From assembly GCF_001975725.1 (NCBI RefSeq), contig NZ_CP019434.1, forward strand, positions 1,881,486 through 1,945,485: a stretch of 64,000 nucleotides of DNA, in the 5' to 3' direction. The number at the start of each line of letters is the position of its first letter. Positions within the stretch are counted from its first letter, which is position 1. The stretch comes from Acidihalobacter ferrooxydans (GTDB taxonomy: Bacteria; Pseudomonadota; Gammaproteobacteria; DSM-5130; Acidihalobacteraceae). The notes under the pieces were generated by a model. That model was not told the origin of the DNA, ran no database searches, and saw only the letters and a program-made list of their open reading frames with translations. This document shows positions 9,287 to 22,717 of the stretch, piece after piece. Made by a program: the position numbers and the translations under genes.

Positions 9287-9338
9287 AAAAGTTCTATAAA
9301 AGTTCTAATTTGCATCTATCGAACAATTTGGAACTTTT
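9287..9338. promoter_or_regulatory. Probable LexA operator, AAAAGTTC-type half-sites
   Basis: Directly upstream of lexA there are two direct copies of AAAAGTTC (9287-9294 and 9298-9305, 11 bp apart) and one inverted copy GAACTTTT (9331-9338). LexA normally represses itself, so these are the best operator candidates. They do not resemble the E. coli CTGT-N8-ACAG box. A -35-like TTGCAA at 9283 overlaps the first half-site. Confidence 0.5.
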
Positions 9339-9341
9339 AGC

Positions 9342-9935
9342 ATGCATCCACGCCAAGCAGAAATCCTCAATGCCATCCGCAATCATTTCACAACCTATGG
9401 TCATGCGCCGACTCTGACCGAGATCGGCCAGCGGCTGGGTCTGGAGAAAAACACCGTCCACTACCACGTCAGAGCCATGCTCTCCGCGGGGCTGCTGATC
9501 CGCGAGCCCGGTTGGCGCGGATTACGCCTGCCGGCGAACATGGATGAGGAGGCGATGAGGTCGTTGCCCCTGGCGGGGCGTATTGCGGCGGGGCATCCGA
9601 TCGAGGCCATTCCGGGGCAGGATGCACTGGATCTTTCGGCGCTGTTGCTGGGGTCTGGTCGCTACGCGTTGCAGGTCAAGGGGGAGTCGATGATCGATGC
9701 GGGGATTTTCGACGGCGACTACGTGATTCTCGAACGGCGCGATCATGCGCAGGATGGCGACATCGTCGCAGCGCTGATCGACAATGAAGATGCAACGCTC
9801 AAGCGGCTGCGGCACACCAACGCAGGTGAAGTTCTGTTGGTGCCGGAAAATGCCGACATGGCACCGATGGTGTTCGCGCCCGAGCGCGTGAGCATCCAGG
9901 GCGTGCTTGTTGCGCAACTGCGCAGGTACCGCTGA
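9342..9935 (+). CDS. lexA: LexA SOS repressor
   Basis: This 197-residue protein has an N-terminal winged helix (HPRQAEILNAIRNHFTTYGHAPTL) and a C-terminal S24 autoprotease domain. The cleavage site is Ala83-Gly84 (IAAGHP), the nucleophile Ser116 (GESMIDAG) and the general base Lys154 (ATLKRL). RecA filaments trigger self-cleavage and derepress SOS genes. It is followed after one base by a Y-family polymerase, so the two form an SOS mutagenesis cassette. Putative half-sites upstream suggest autoregulation. The wing and recognition region (LGLEKNTVHYHVRAM) differs from E. coli LexA, in line with a different operator. Confidence 0.95.
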   Translation: MHPRQAEILNAIRNHFTTYGHAPTLTEIGQRLGLEKNTVHYHVRAMLSAGLLIREPGWRGLRLPANMDEEAMRSLPLAGRIAAGHPIEAIPGQDALDLSALLLGSGRYALQVKGESMIDAGIFDGDYVILERRDHAQDGDIVAALIDNEDATLKRLRHTNAGEVLLVPENADMAPMVFAPERVSIQGVLVAQLRRYR

Positions 9936-9936
9936 C

Positions 9937-11184
9937 ATGGGTGCGAGCCAAAATCCGACCGTCGCCGCCTGGCCGCGCATGATCGCGTTGGTCGACATGA
10001 ATGCTTTTTTCGCCTCCATTGAGCAGCGCGAGCGTCCGCAATTGCGTCGCCGGCCGGTGGCCGTTACCAATGGCGATGAAGGCACCTGCATCATCACCTC
10101 ATCCTATGAGGCCCGCGCCTGTGGCGTGCGCACCGGCATGCGTTTGCGTGAGGCGCGCAGGCTGTGCCCCGGCCTGATTCGGGTGACCGCGCGCTCGGCG
10201 CTGTACGCCGAAGTCTCGACGCGGATCATGGACGCCTTGCGTGATCAGGTGTCGCCAGATATCGAAGTGTTCTCCGTCGATGAAGCCTTTCTTGATCTGA
10301 CCCGAATGCAGCGTCTCTACGGGAGTGCCGAACTTGCCGCGGAGCAGGTGCGGCGTGTCATTCATGCCGTCTCAGGCCTACCATGCTCGGTTGGTGTTGC
10401 TGGTGACAAAACCACCGCCAAATGGGCCGCTAAACAGCGCAAACCCAATGGTTGCACAGTAGTGGCGCCCTGGGAGTCGGCCGAGCGACTGCGCTATGTT
10501 CCGGTGACCGAACTGTGCGGCGTGGGTCGTGGCATCGGCGCCTTTTTAGCCCAGCGCGGCGTGCGCACCTGCGGCGAGATGGCGGCTTTGCCCGTCGGGG
10601 AACTGGCCCGGCGCTGGGGCAATGTCGGACGCCGCATCTGGTTAATGGCGCAGGGCCAGGATCCCGAGGCGGTGCGCACCGATGCGGCGCCGCCCAAAAG
10701 CATCGGTCACGGCAAGGTGCTGCCGCCGGCGACCACGGATGAACGCGTGTTGCGCACCTACCTGGAACATATGGCGCACAAGGTTGCCGAGCGTCTGCGC
10801 CGACACCAACTCGAAGCGCAGCAATTCTTCATTGGCGTAAAAACCGATATGGGCTGGGTGGGAGGACGCCAGTTGACCGCCGAACCGACCGACGATTCGC
10901 GCCCTGTGATCATGCTCTGTCGACGAGTATTGCACGAAGTCTGGCTCGGCCAGCCGGCCTTCCAGGTGCAAGTGACCGCGCTCGATCCACGGCTCGCCAA
11001 CATTCAGCTTGAGTTGTTCGCGCAACACAATCCGCATCGTGGATCGCAGAACCGGACGCTGGACGAAGTGAATCGCCGTTTCGGTTCACTGACTGTCGGG
11101 CCGGCCAGCCTGCTCGGGCGTTCCATGACCGCCGATGTCATTGCGCCGGCCTGGCGGCCACATGGACATCGGCACACCGTCTGA
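9937..11184 (+). CDS. Y-family DNA polymerase (DinB/ImuB-like, translesion)
   Basis: This 415-residue translesion polymerase has the catalytic motif IALVDMNAFFASIEQ (Asp20) and SVDEAFLDL (Asp115, Glu116), followed by thumb and little-finger domains. A beta-clamp-binding pentapeptide, QLELF, lies in the C-terminal part, followed by a further ~55 residues. The ATG at 9937 lies one base after the lexA stop; an internal ATG at 9979 is also possible. Both acidic motifs are intact, so it is probably an active Pol IV/UmuC-like enzyme rather than an inactive ImuB. Damage-inducible co-expression with lexA is expected. Confidence 0.9.
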   Translation: MGASQNPTVAAWPRMIALVDMNAFFASIEQRERPQLRRRPVAVTNGDEGTCIITSSYEARACGVRTGMRLREARRLCPGLIRVTARSALYAEVSTRIMDALRDQVSPDIEVFSVDEAFLDLTRMQRLYGSAELAAEQVRRVIHAVSGLPCSVGVAGDKTTAKWAAKQRKPNGCTVVAPWESAERLRYVPVTELCGVGRGIGAFLAQRGVRTCGEMAALPVGELARRWGNVGRRIWLMAQGQDPEAVRTDAAPPKSIGHGKVLPPATTDERVLRTYLEHMAHKVAERLRRHQLEAQQFFIGVKTDMGWVGGRQLTAEPTDDSRPVIMLCRRVLHEVWLGQPAFQVQVTALDPRLANIQLELFAQHNPHRGSQNRTLDEVNRRFGSLTVGPASLLGRSMTADVIAPAWRPHGHRHTV

Positions 11185-11200
11185 TCCGTGCTAACCATCT

Positions 11201-12466
11201 TTACAAAGCAGAAATCGTTCCTGGCGCGGCGTTGTGTTCGGGCGATGTGTAATGTTCCTGCACGTATTGTTTGACCAGTGCTTTAAATTCTGCCGCGATG
11301 GTGTCGCCCTTGAGCGTGACGGTTTTTTCGCCGTCGACATACACGGGTGCGACCGGGGTTTCACCACTGCCCGGCAGACTGATGCCGATATTGGCGTTAC
11401 GGCTTTCGCCTGGCCCGTTGACCACGCAGCCCATGACCGCGACGCTCATGTCCTCGACGCCAGGGTGCGTGGCGCGCCAGACCGGCATTTGCGCGACCAG
11501 GAACTCCTGAATCTCGGAGGCCAGGTGTTGAAAATAATCGCTGGAGGTGCGCCCGCAGCCGGGGCAGGCGATGACGCGGGGAGTGAATGAGCGCATGCCC
11601 AGCGATTGCAGGATTTCCTGCCCGACCAGCACCTCCTGCGTGCGTTGCCCGCCGGGCTCGGGGGTGAGTGAAATACGGATCGTGTCGCCGATGCCTTCGT
11701 CCAGCAGCACGGACAGCGCCGCGGTGGAAGCGACGATACCCTTGGTTCCCATGCCGGCCTCTGTAAGGCCGAGATGCAGCGGGTAGTCGCACAGCGCGGC
11801 CAGATCGCGATATGCGCGGATCAGATCCTGCACGCCCGACAGCTTGCAGGATAAAATGATACGGTCATGCTCGAGCCCGAGCTCTTCGGCGCGCCGGGCA
11901 CTGGACAATGCCGATTCGAGCAACGCGTCGTGGGTGATTTCCTCCAGAGCCTTGGGCTGTGACTGCTGGGCGTTCTCATCCAATAGCCGGGCCAGCAAGT
12001 CCTGATCAAGCGAACCCCAGTTGACACCGATGCGCACCGGCTTGTCGTAGCGACAGGCAAATTCGATCATCTGCGCGAATTGCTCGTCGCGTTTCTTTCC
12101 ACGGCCAACGTTACCCGGATTGATGCGGTATTTGGCCAACGCTTCGGCACAGGCTGGATGTTTGGTCAGAAGTTTGTGTCCGTTGAAATGAAAATCGCCG
12201 ATCAGCGGGACGTCGAGGCCCATGGCTTCCACGCGTTCGCGAATTTCCGGTACCGCGGCCGCGGCTTCCTCCGTGTTGACGGTAATGCGGACCATCTCGG
12301 AGCCGGCGCGGGCCAGTTCGGCAACCTGGATGGCCGTGCGCAGCGCATCGGCGGTGTCTGTGTTAGTCATGGACTGAACGACGACCGGCGCATCGCCGCC
12401 GACCGTGACTGAGCCGATGTGGACGGCAACGCTTTTTCGTCTATGTTTTGGAGCAACGGATGTCAT
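11201..12466 (-). CDS. ispG: 4-hydroxy-3-methylbut-2-enyl diphosphate synthase (flavodoxin)
   Basis: IspG (GcpE) catalyses the penultimate step of the MEP isoprenoid pathway with a [4Fe-4S] cluster. The cluster cysteines are visible in [12 protein letters not shown] and CVVNGPGES. The length of 421 residues fits the bacterial two-domain form: an N-terminal TIM barrel, beginning [26 protein letters not shown], then the Fe-S domain. It stands alone, convergent with the polymerase gene. Its upstream region carries repeat copy B. Confidence 0.96.
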   Translation of the reverse strand: MTSVAPKHRRKSVAVHIGSVTVGGDAPVVVQSMTNTDTADALRTAIQVAELARAGSEMVRITVNTEEAAAAVPEIRERVEAMGLDVPLIGDFHFNGHKLLTKHPACAEALAKYRINPGNVGRGKKRDEQFAQMIEFACRYDKPVRIGVNWGSLDQDLLARLLDENAQQSQPKALEEITHDALLESALSSARRAEELGLEHDRIILSCKLSGVQDLIRAYRDLAALCDYPLHLGLTEAGMGTKGIVASTAALSVLLDEGIGDTIRISLTPEPGGQRTQEVLVGQEILQSLGMRSFTPRVIACPGCGRTSSDYFQHLASEIQEFLVAQMPVWRATHPGVEDMSVAVMGCVVNGPGESRNANIGISLPGSGETPVAPVYVDGEKTVTLKGDTIAAEFKALVKQYVQEHYTSPEHNAAPGTISAL

Positions 12467-12797
12467 GAGCTTTATTGATCCAGTGTGGTGAGAAGGTGGG
12501 CGGAAGCCGGATATTGCATTAGGCGGAGGTGATGATTGTGCCGATGTTTGGATTCACAGGAGAGCCTCAGCAGGCGACATCGTTGCGCGATGCCCGACTG
12601 AAGAAGCAATCTGTGGATTCAAAGATCGGGCAAGGATGCTTCTCCTGATGGCCTATCCGGTTTGAGTGTAAGGTCATCGACTTTGAGTTTTCGTCATCAT
12701 GATATGAAAACTGTAGCCGCATCCTGTGACAAATGAAACATGGACTCAATGAACGGGGGAGCCATTGCCCGACATTGATACATGCCCGGGCCTCTAT
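12467..12797. other. Non-coding region upstream of ispG
   Basis: No convincing gene is present; short reading frames here match no family I know. The stretch CCGGATATTGCATT at 12507-12520 matches part of the hairpin element at 31063-31131 and may be a decayed half-copy. Confidence 0.4.
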
Positions 12798-12957
12798 CCC
12801 GAATAATTGGCAAGTTTCCATCGATCCCACGGGTCTCCTTATTCCACAAGGGATAATTCGTCAGTCGGTCGTCATCACCGATACGCCGATTCTTTGGGCA
12901 TTGCCTTGTGAAACCCATATCTGACGCGATATCAGCACTAGTTTTAAAGCATCCGGG
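12798..12957. repeat. 160-bp palindromic dispersed repeat, copy B
   Basis: This is the most diverged of three copies. The left end CCCGAAT (12798-12804) and right end CATCCGGG are recognisable. The inner pair CACAAGGG (12845-12852) and GCCTTGTG (12903-12910) is kept with one mismatch. Internal blocks such as GATACGCCG and TGTGAAACCCATATC match copies A and C. It lies between ispG and the DUF1631 gene, again between divergent genes. Confidence 0.8.
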
Positions 12958-13091
12958 CTATCACTGCGGCGCGGTAGACTCCTGGCTGGTTGCGCAGGGA
13001 GTCCCCCGTAGGCTTAGTTTGTCGGCCCTTGTTAGCATGCGTCACAAAGGCTTAATATAAAACTGCAACAGTGTTGCGGAGAATCAGAGTC

Positions 13092-13185
13092 CAGAAGCCT
13101 GTCGGACTAGGAGGATTGTAGCGAGGCGAATGGGCCCGTTATCCCATCGCCGCAGCCGATTCTTTCCAAGTCCGACAGGCTCCTA
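13092..13185. repeat. Second dispersed repeat family, copy 1
   Basis: A 13-bp perfect inverted repeat (AGCCTGTCGGACT at 13096-13108, AGTCCGACAGGCT at 13169-13181) brackets a core containing TTATCCCATCGCC and CAGCCGATTCTTTC. The core and the terminal sequence TAGGAGCCTGTCGGAC recur at 31161-31240. It is non-coding. Confidence 0.75.
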
Positions 13186-13337
13186 GGATACGTGCTCACC
13201 GATTGTGACGCTGTGTTCCCGCCGTATGGGTGGGAACGGCTACTCGCCAGGCGATTGCCGAGCTGCAGGCAGAAGGTTCGCCATGAGCTTGCGTCATCGC
13301 TCCGCCATCTGCGCTTTTGCTGATCGAGGTCAGGCTA

Positions 13338-15766
13338 ATGGCAATGACTGACAACCGCACCGATAGTTTGATTCCGCAGCGCGGTGCGTTGATTGCACAT
13401 CTGCGGGAGCAGATACAGCAAACTCTTGAGCAGCGTTGCAAGCTCTTGTTCGAAGATGTCGACGATGGGTTTTCAAACGCGCCGACAAGGCTGAAAGCAA
13501 CGCGCAGCAGGAGATGTATTTCGATGCGATGCGCGAGGCGCGCCACAAAAGCAAGAGCCTGGAATCGGATTTCATCACAGGTGTACTCAAGGCATTTGAG
13601 CAGCTGTTTTCACCCGCCGTATTGCGCCATCGTGATCATTCAAATGCAGGGGATTTCGGCGAACTGAGTTTGCTGGAAACGGATGTGCTCGAAGAGCGCC
13701 TTGCCATGGACGGCATGACCGGCAAAGCGCAGCGCATCTACGAAAACGAATTGCATTCAATCACGCATCGCCTCGCCACTCTGGCGAAGCGCACTGATGC
13801 GCTGAAGGAGGATGAACTTCCGATTGGGCCCAAAGTGCTTTGCCGTGCGTTCAGCGAGGCCGCAGCCGCGCTGGAGATGCCGATTCAGCCCAAGCTCGTT
13901 CTTTACAAGCTTTTTGAGCAGGATGTCCTTGGCAATCTGGGCGAATTCTATGCCGCTTTCGACGAAAGTTTGCGTAAAGCGGGGGTGTTGCCAGACTTGA
14001 GAGTCGCTGATCGCCCGGGTGCCTCGGGATATTGCCGCGCGCGCCGCAGTGCTGCGCAGAGGCGTGTTCCGGAGCGGGCGGTGGATCGCGGATTGATGGG
14101 TGAGGGCGCAGTCGCTGATGTCGAGATGGATGAACTCACGCACGCGCTGACGAATTTTCTGCATTCGGCACGGTTGGCAAGCCCCGGGATGAAGGTGGAG
14201 GTCGATGATCTGCCCGGCCCGATTTCAAGCGGTTCGCCATTGATCGCCGGTGCCGACATTGTCAATGCCCTCAGCCAACTGCAGCATATGCGCACGCAAG
14301 GTGAGCCCGCGCCCATCGCGGCAGGTTTCCTCAAGCAGGAGGTGCGCAGAACCGTCGCCCAACATGGAACAGATGCGCAGACCTTGGCGACTGTGGACGA
14401 GAACACCATTGATATCGTCGCGATCATGTTCGGTTTTGTGCTGGACGACCCCGATCTTCCGACTGTTTTCAAAAGCCTGATTGCCCGTTTGCAGATACCG
14501 CTGTTGAAAGTGGCGCTGATGGATCGCGAATTTCTGACCCATCGCCAACACCCCGCGCGACGCTTGCTCAATACGCTGGCGCAAGCCGGCGTAGGTTGGA
14601 GCGAAAATGACGATGCGGACACTGACGACTTGTTCAAATATGCTGAAAAGGCCGTCAATCGGGTGCTCGATGAATTCGATTCCGATATTCGCATTTTCGA
14701 ATCCGTACTTGAGGATTTCGAGCGTTATCTGGCCGGTGAACAATCCGCCGTGCAATCGCACGAAGTGGAATCTATTGAAACCGCGCAGCGGCAAGAGACG
14801 AGTGAAATTGGCAAGGCTGCGGCGAATGTGGCCATCCAGCAAGTGCTGGAGGGTCATACCATACCGCCCGGCGTAGCCGAATTTTTACGCAAGTCGTGGC
14901 GAAACCTGCTGGTTGGCATCTACGTGAGCCAAGGGAGCGAATCCGAACTCTGGAGTCGTGCACTGAACATCGCTTCAACGCTGGTGTGGAGTTTGCTGCC
15001 CAAGCAAACGAAAGAACTGCGTGCGCAGCTTCTGGCCAGCCTGCCGAACCTGCTGCAAGGCTTGAATCAGGGGATGGATCACTTGAGCTTATCCCAGGAG
15101 CAACGCGATGCGCTGTTGCAGGAATTGGCCATTGAACACCGCCGGCTGGTAACGGCTCCGCTACCCCCCGAAAGCGGGCTTTATGTTGCCGCGCCGGTCA
15201 GCGAAGCGGTATCTACGACACCGGTGCCGAATTCGGATTGGGACGGGATCCGGAGCGAAACCGACGCAGCAGAGACTGCGCCCGACATTCAACTCAATGC
15301 CGACACGGATGAGACTGAAACCGCACCTCAACCCGGTGAAAATCTGGAGGCTGAGACCGTGGCACCTGCTGCGGTTGATCTTTCTGATCGCATGGCTTTC
15401 ATCGTCCGCAAGACTGAGGAAATCCGTCGAATGATTTCAGAAGCTTCGGGGATAACCGAGGCATCGGACGAGCCGTCGGGAAAACCCGAAGATGATGAGT
15501 TTTCCGAGCGTGCCGAGAACATGCAGGAAGGAACCTGGTTGGAGTGGGTCGACACGGAAGTGGGCGACCGTCGCATGAAGCTTTCCTGGCGTAGTGCGAT
15601 CAGCGGAAAGTATTTTTTCGTCAATCGCCGTGGCTTGAAGGCCGCCGAGATGACGGTTCCCGAATTGGCCGGCGCTCTGCGCAACGACAAGGTGCGCGTC
15701 ATCGATCAGGCAGCGGTCATCGATAAGGCGTTGGTGAATGCGCTCGACAGCCTCGGTGTGAACTGA
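13338..15766 (+). pseudogene. DUF1631-family protein gene with a single-base frameshift
   Basis: DUF1631 proteins are large (about 700-800 residue) helical cytoplasmic proteins of unknown role. Here the N-terminal part (from ATG 13338: LIPQRGALIAHLREQIQQTL, then RCKLLFEDVDDGF) and the remaining ~765 residues (KRADKAESNAQQEMYFDAMREAR onward) lie in two different frames. Inserting one T in the TTTT at 13470-13473 joins them as ...DDGFFKRADKAESN..., which fits the family pattern. The rest is open to the stop at 15766. A TTG at 13436 could start a shorter product. It may be a real mutation, a homopolymer sequencing error or slippage. The C-terminus resembles a PilZ-like beta domain (TWLEWVDTEVGDRRMKLSWRSAISGKYFFVNRRG). 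Confidence 0.75.
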
Positions 15767-15974
15767 CCAACGGATACGCTTTGTGTGTGTCTGGATAGGG
15801 TATCAATCGACCCGTATCCGTCAGCGGATGTGTTTACCTGATGAGCCGGTCGAGCCTGGCGGAACCGTCGCGAGCCGCGTGGAAAAGAACCCATGATCGC
15901 TGCGTCGATTCTTTCCTGGCCTGACTGGGCCTGGGATAAAAGGGACTGTCTGCCCCCCCCGCTGTATCACGCGC

Positions 15975-16529
15975 TCAATGCATTTCGAGTTTGCCTAATT
16001 CTTCCAGCACCGCGAGCACCAATGATTCGCCCTGGGCGCTCATGCCCTTGAGCAGAACGTCTGGGTTGCGTTCGCCTTCGACCAGCCGACGCATGAGCCC
16101 ACCCATGCGACCCATGTCGCCGCCGACCTGGGTCATCTGTTCGGCCATTTGCGCCAGCAACTCCAATGCCTGCACGTCGCCGCGGGTGCAGGCGTGAATC
16201 ATCCCGGCCAGCCCGGGTGCGGCCAGTACCGGGTCCGGTTTGGCGGTGGGGTCGGGCAGGCTGTGCGGGTCTTGCAGGCCGCGCAGGATCGCTTCGACGA
16301 TGACGCTGTCCTCCTCGTCCAGCTGGGCGAACAGACTCATGTCGCGCGAGCCATTCAGAATACGGCGAATCGCGGCGACCAATGCGCCCCAGCCGTTTTC
16401 TTCACTGGTACGCAGCAGTTGGTCGACCGGAGCGCGTAGCTGCGGGTTCTGCGTAGCCTGGACAACGCTCACGATGAGGGCGGCATGGGCCTGGACGATC
16501 TGTTGTTGACGGGGCGGTAGCTGGCTCAT
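15975..16529 (-). CDS. Unnamed 184-residue protein downstream of valS
   Basis: I do not recognise this family. The start is the ATG at 16529 (MSQLPPRQQQIVQAHAALIVSVVQ), preceded by a good AAGGAGAT; longer forms would overlap valS. It is predicted to be soluble and alpha-helical with no signal peptide. A methionine/glycine-rich patch (MAEQMTQVGGDMGRMGGLMRRL) lies near the C-terminus, which ends VLAVLEELGKLEMH. It begins 13 bases after the valS stop on the same strand and is probably co-transcribed with it. Confidence 0.7.
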   Translation of the reverse strand: MSQLPPRQQQIVQAHAALIVSVVQATQNPQLRAPVDQLLRTSEENGWGALVAAIRRILNGSRDMSLFAQLDEEDSVIVEAILRGLQDPHSLPDPTAKPDPVLAAPGLAGMIHACTRGDVQALELLAQMAEQMTQVGGDMGRMGGLMRRLVEGERNPDVLLKGMSAQGESLVLAVLEELGKLEMH

Positions 16530-16542
16530 GTGGCTGATCTCC

Positions 16543-19311
16543 TTACAAAGCGCCAATGCGCGCGTGTTGTTCCTGCAGACGGGCGATGGTGCTTTCCATC
16601 TCGCTGACGCGCTTGCGCTCCTGTTCGACGACTTCCACGGGAGCACGTTCGACGAAATTGGCGTTGTCGAGCTTGGCGCGACAGCGTGACAGGTTGACTT
16701 CGAGCTTGCCAATCTCGCGTGTGAGGCGTTCGAGTTCGGCGTCTTTGTCGATGAGGCCGGCCAGTGGAATCAGCACGCGCATGTCGCCGACCAGCGCCAT
16801 CGCGGATTCCGGGGCTGTCGCCGCGTCGTCCAGATAATCGATGCTTTGCAGACGAGCCAGGCTGTCGAGGAACGCTCGGTTGGCCGTGCACAGGCGGCGG
16901 TCGTCGTCGCCATGCCCGGCGAGCAGCACCGGCAGTGGCTTGCCGGGCGCGATGTCCATTTCCGCGCGGATGCGGCGCACGCCGAGGATGAAGGTCTGCA
17001 CCCAGTCCATGTCCTTTTCCGCAAGCGGATCGAGCCTGGTGTCGTCGGCTTCGGGGTAGGGCTGGAGCAGGATGGTGTCGCCGGCGCGGCCGGCCAGCGG
17101 CGCGACCGTCTGCCAGATTTCCTCGGTGAGGTAGGGCATGATCGGGTGCAGCAGGCGCAGCAGCGCTTCCAGCACGCGCACCAGCGTGCGTCGGGTGCCG
17201 CGCTTGGCGTCGTCCGCGGCTGATGCGTCGGTGAGTACGGTCTTGGCCAGTTCCAGATACCAGTCGCAGTAGATGTGCCAGGTGAAATCGTAGAGCGCAC
17301 GGGCCAGCAGGTCGAAGCGGTAGCCGGCGAAGTGGCCGGCGACCTCGGCCTCAACGCGCTGCAGACGCGAGATCACCCAGCGGTCGGCCAGCGATAGCGT
17401 GATCGGCGCCTGCGCGTCCAGGCCCGTATCCTGACCTTCGGTGTTCATCAGGACGTAGCGCGCGGCATTCCACAGCTTGTTGCAGAAGTTGCGGTTGCCC
17501 TCGATGCGTGCGAGGTCGAAGCGCACGTCACGCCCGGTCGAGGCCAGCGCGGCGAAGGTGAAGCGCAGCGCGTCCGTGCCGAAGGCGGGAATGCCGTCGG
17601 GATAGTCGCGTCGGGTCGCCTTGGCGATCTGTTTGGCCTTTTGCGGCTGCATCAGCCCGCGCGTGCGCTTGGCGAGCAGTTCGTCGAGCGTAATGCCGTC
17701 GATCAGGTCGATGGGATCGAGCACGTTGCCCTTGGACTTGGACATTTTCTGGCCTTCGGCGTCACGCACCAGGCCGTGTACGTAAACCTCGTGGAAGGGT
17801 ACGTCGCCCATGAACTTGAGGCCCATCATGATCATGCGGGCGACCCAGAAGAAAATGATGTCGAAGCCGGTGACCAGCACGCTGGTCGGATAGTAGCGCT
17901 TGAGTTCATCGGTGCTGTCCGGCCAGCCGAGGGTGGAGAAGGGCCACAGCGCGGAGGAAAACCAGGTGTCGAGTACGTCCTCGTCCTGGCGTAGCGCGAG
18001 GTCGGCAGGCAGGGCGTATTTTGCCCGGGCGGCGGCTTCGTCGTGGGCGACGTAAATCGTGCCTTCGGCGTCGTACCAGGCCGGCACGCGATGGCCCCAC
18101 CAGAGCTGGCGCGAGATGCACCAGTCCTCGATGTTGTTCATCCACTCGTAGTAGGTTTTGTCCCAGTTCTCGGGGACGAACTTGATGCGCCCGTCGCGCA
18201 CGGCTTCGATGGCGGGTTTGGCCAGCGGCGCGGCCTTCACGTACCACTGGTCGGTGAGATAGGGTTCGATTACGCTGCCGGAGCGATCGCCTCGCGGCAC
18301 CATGAGCGTGTGGTCGTCGATGCGCTCCAGCAGACCGAGCGCTTCGAAGTCGGCGATCACGCGCTGGCGCGCCTCGAAGCGGTCGAGACCGCGATAGGCT
18401 TCGGGCGCCGCGTCGTTGATATGCGCATCGGGGGTGAAGACGTTGATCAGCGGCAGGTCGTGACGCTGGCCGACCGCGTAGTCGTTGAAGTCGTGCGCGG
18501 GAGTGATCTTGACGCAGCCGGTGCCGAATTCGGGGTCGACATATTCGTCGGCGATGATGGGAATGCGCCGCCCGGTCAGCGGCAGTTCGATCGTCTGACC
18601 GATGAGCTCGACGTAGCGGGCATCGGCCGGGTGCACGGCCACCGCCGTGTCGCCGAGCAGGGTTTCCGGGCGCGTGGTGGCGACCACCAGATGACCGTCG
18701 CCGGAACTGAGCGGGTAGCGCAGATGCCAGAGATGGCCTTGTTCTTGTTCGGAGACGACTTCGAGGTCGGAGATGGCGGTGTGCAGCACCGGGTCCCAGT
18801 TGACCAGGCGTTTACCGCGGTAGATCAGCCCTTCGTCGAACAGACGCACGAAGACCTCGGTGACGGCGGCAGACAACCCGGCGTCCATGGTGAAGCGTTC
18901 GCGGCTCCAGTCCAGCGAGGCGCCCATGCGGCGCAGTTGGCGGGTGATGTTGCCGCCGGATTCGTGCTTCCACTGCCACACGCGGTCGAGAAATTCCTCG
19001 CGTCCGAGGTCGTGGCGGGTGACACCCTGCTCGTTGAGCTGGCGCTCGACAATCATTTGCGTGGCGATACCAGCGTGGTCGGTGCCGGCCTGCCAGAGGG
19101 TGTCGTCGCCGCGCATGCGATGGTACCGGATCAGCGCATCCATCAGCGTGTCCTGGAACGCATGCCCCATGTGCAGCGTGCCGGTTACGTTGGGCGGCGG
19201 GATCATGATGCAGTAGGGTGCCCCCTCGCCCTTGGGCGCGAAGTAGCCGCGGTTTTCCCAGGTTTCATACCAGTGGCGTTCGATCGCGTGCGGGTCGTAG
19301 GTCTTTTCCAT
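16543..19311 (-). CDS. valS: Valyl-tRNA synthetase
   Basis: This class I aminoacyl-tRNA synthetase charges tRNA-Val. The signature motifs are HMGH (residues 47-50, [12 protein letters not shown]) and KMSKS (522-526), followed by an anticodon-binding domain and a C-terminal coiled coil ([20 protein letters not shown]). It has 922 residues, near the usual bacterial length. The start [15 protein letters not shown] at 19311 is chosen on homology over longer upstream frames. It is divergent from serS across 184 bases. Confidence 0.97.
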   Translation of the reverse strand: MEKTYDPHAIERHWYETWENRGYFAPKGEGAPYCIMIPPPNVTGTLHMGHAFQDTLMDALIRYHRMRGDDTLWQAGTDHAGIATQMIVERQLNEQGVTRHDLGREEFLDRVWQWKHESGGNITRQLRRMGASLDWSRERFTMDAGLSAAVTEVFVRLFDEGLIYRGKRLVNWDPVLHTAISDLEVVSEQEQGHLWHLRYPLSSGDGHLVVATTRPETLLGDTAVAVHPADARYVELIGQTIELPLTGRRIPIIADEYVDPEFGTGCVKITPAHDFNDYAVGQRHDLPLINVFTPDAHINDAAPEAYRGLDRFEARQRVIADFEALGLLERIDDHTLMVPRGDRSGSVIEPYLTDQWYVKAAPLAKPAIEAVRDGRIKFVPENWDKTYYEWMNNIEDWCISRQLWWGHRVPAWYDAEGTIYVAHDEAAARAKYALPADLALRQDEDVLDTWFSSALWPFSTLGWPDSTDELKRYYPTSVLVTGFDIIFFWVARMIMMGLKFMGDVPFHEVYVHGLVRDAEGQKMSKSKGNVLDPIDLIDGITLDELLAKRTRGLMQPQKAKQIAKATRRDYPDGIPAFGTDALRFTFAALASTGRDVRFDLARIEGNRNFCNKLWNAARYVLMNTEGQDTGLDAQAPITLSLADRWVISRLQRVEAEVAGHFAGYRFDLLARALYDFTWHIYCDWYLELAKTVLTDASAADDAKRGTRRTLVRVLEALLRLLHPIMPYLTEEIWQTVAPLAGRAGDTILLQPYPEADDTRLDPLAEKDMDWVQTFILGVRRIRAEMDIAPGKPLPVLLAGHGDDDRRLCTANRAFLDSLARLQSIDYLDDAATAPESAMALVGDMRVLIPLAGLIDKDAELERLTREIGKLEVNLSRCRAKLDNANFVERAPVEVVEQERKRVSEMESTIARLQEQHARIGAL

Positions 19312-19396
19312 GTTGTCAGTATGTCCGGCGGCGGGTCTGAAAAGCCGTCGATTATACCGACGCTGCGCAACAGTGCCGAGCCGTATGCAGGAGTGA

Positions 19397-22242
<2,846 letters not shown>

Positions 22243-22717
22243 CGACAACGGCGTGTAATGGAATTAACAGCGACACGTGAAGAGCGTGGGTATGCGCTCC
22301 TGGCTAACTTTTCTGACGGATTTGCCATCGGATGGAAGATTGGGAGTCCGCGAGACATTCTCCCAGACGCGTTGCGGGAAAACTGAAATGCTTTGGACTC
22401 AAGGTAACTTTTACGATTTTCACGAAGGCGACACCTTTTCACGATTCTCGCCTGGCCTATGAGAACTGGGGCAAGGGGCTTAAGGAATTGAGGCTTTCCG
22501 TCCAAATCCGCAAGGCCACGGCATCCTCCTCTGTTACATCCGAAACAATCGAAATCGTTGAGGATCAAATAGCGGTGCGGATTCAAAAGGGCAAATCCAC
22601 CCCGAAGGAAGAGTCAGTTGACGGAATTCAGATCAAACGTTCACCTTGCCAGTGGGTGCAACGCGACATAGAAGCCCGCGGCCGACGCATCCGGAGGGTT
22701 CTGAAGGTGGCTCCAAG
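22243..22717. other. 475-base intergenic region between dacB and uvrA
   Basis: I see no supported gene. A 129-codon plus-strand frame (22332-22721) and a 115-codon minus-strand frame overlap here, but neither resembles a known family. No LexA half-site of the kind found upstream of lexA is evident, so SOS control of uvrA is not visible. Confidence 0.4.

Noticed and set aside
13470-13473. Programmed frameshift in the DUF1631 gene
   Set aside because: The TTTT lacks a typical slippery heptamer and no stimulatory hairpin is evident; mutation or sequencing error is simpler.
15953-15960. Run of eight C's near the 184-residue gene
   Set aside because: It lies outside any coding frame, so phase variation has no visible target.
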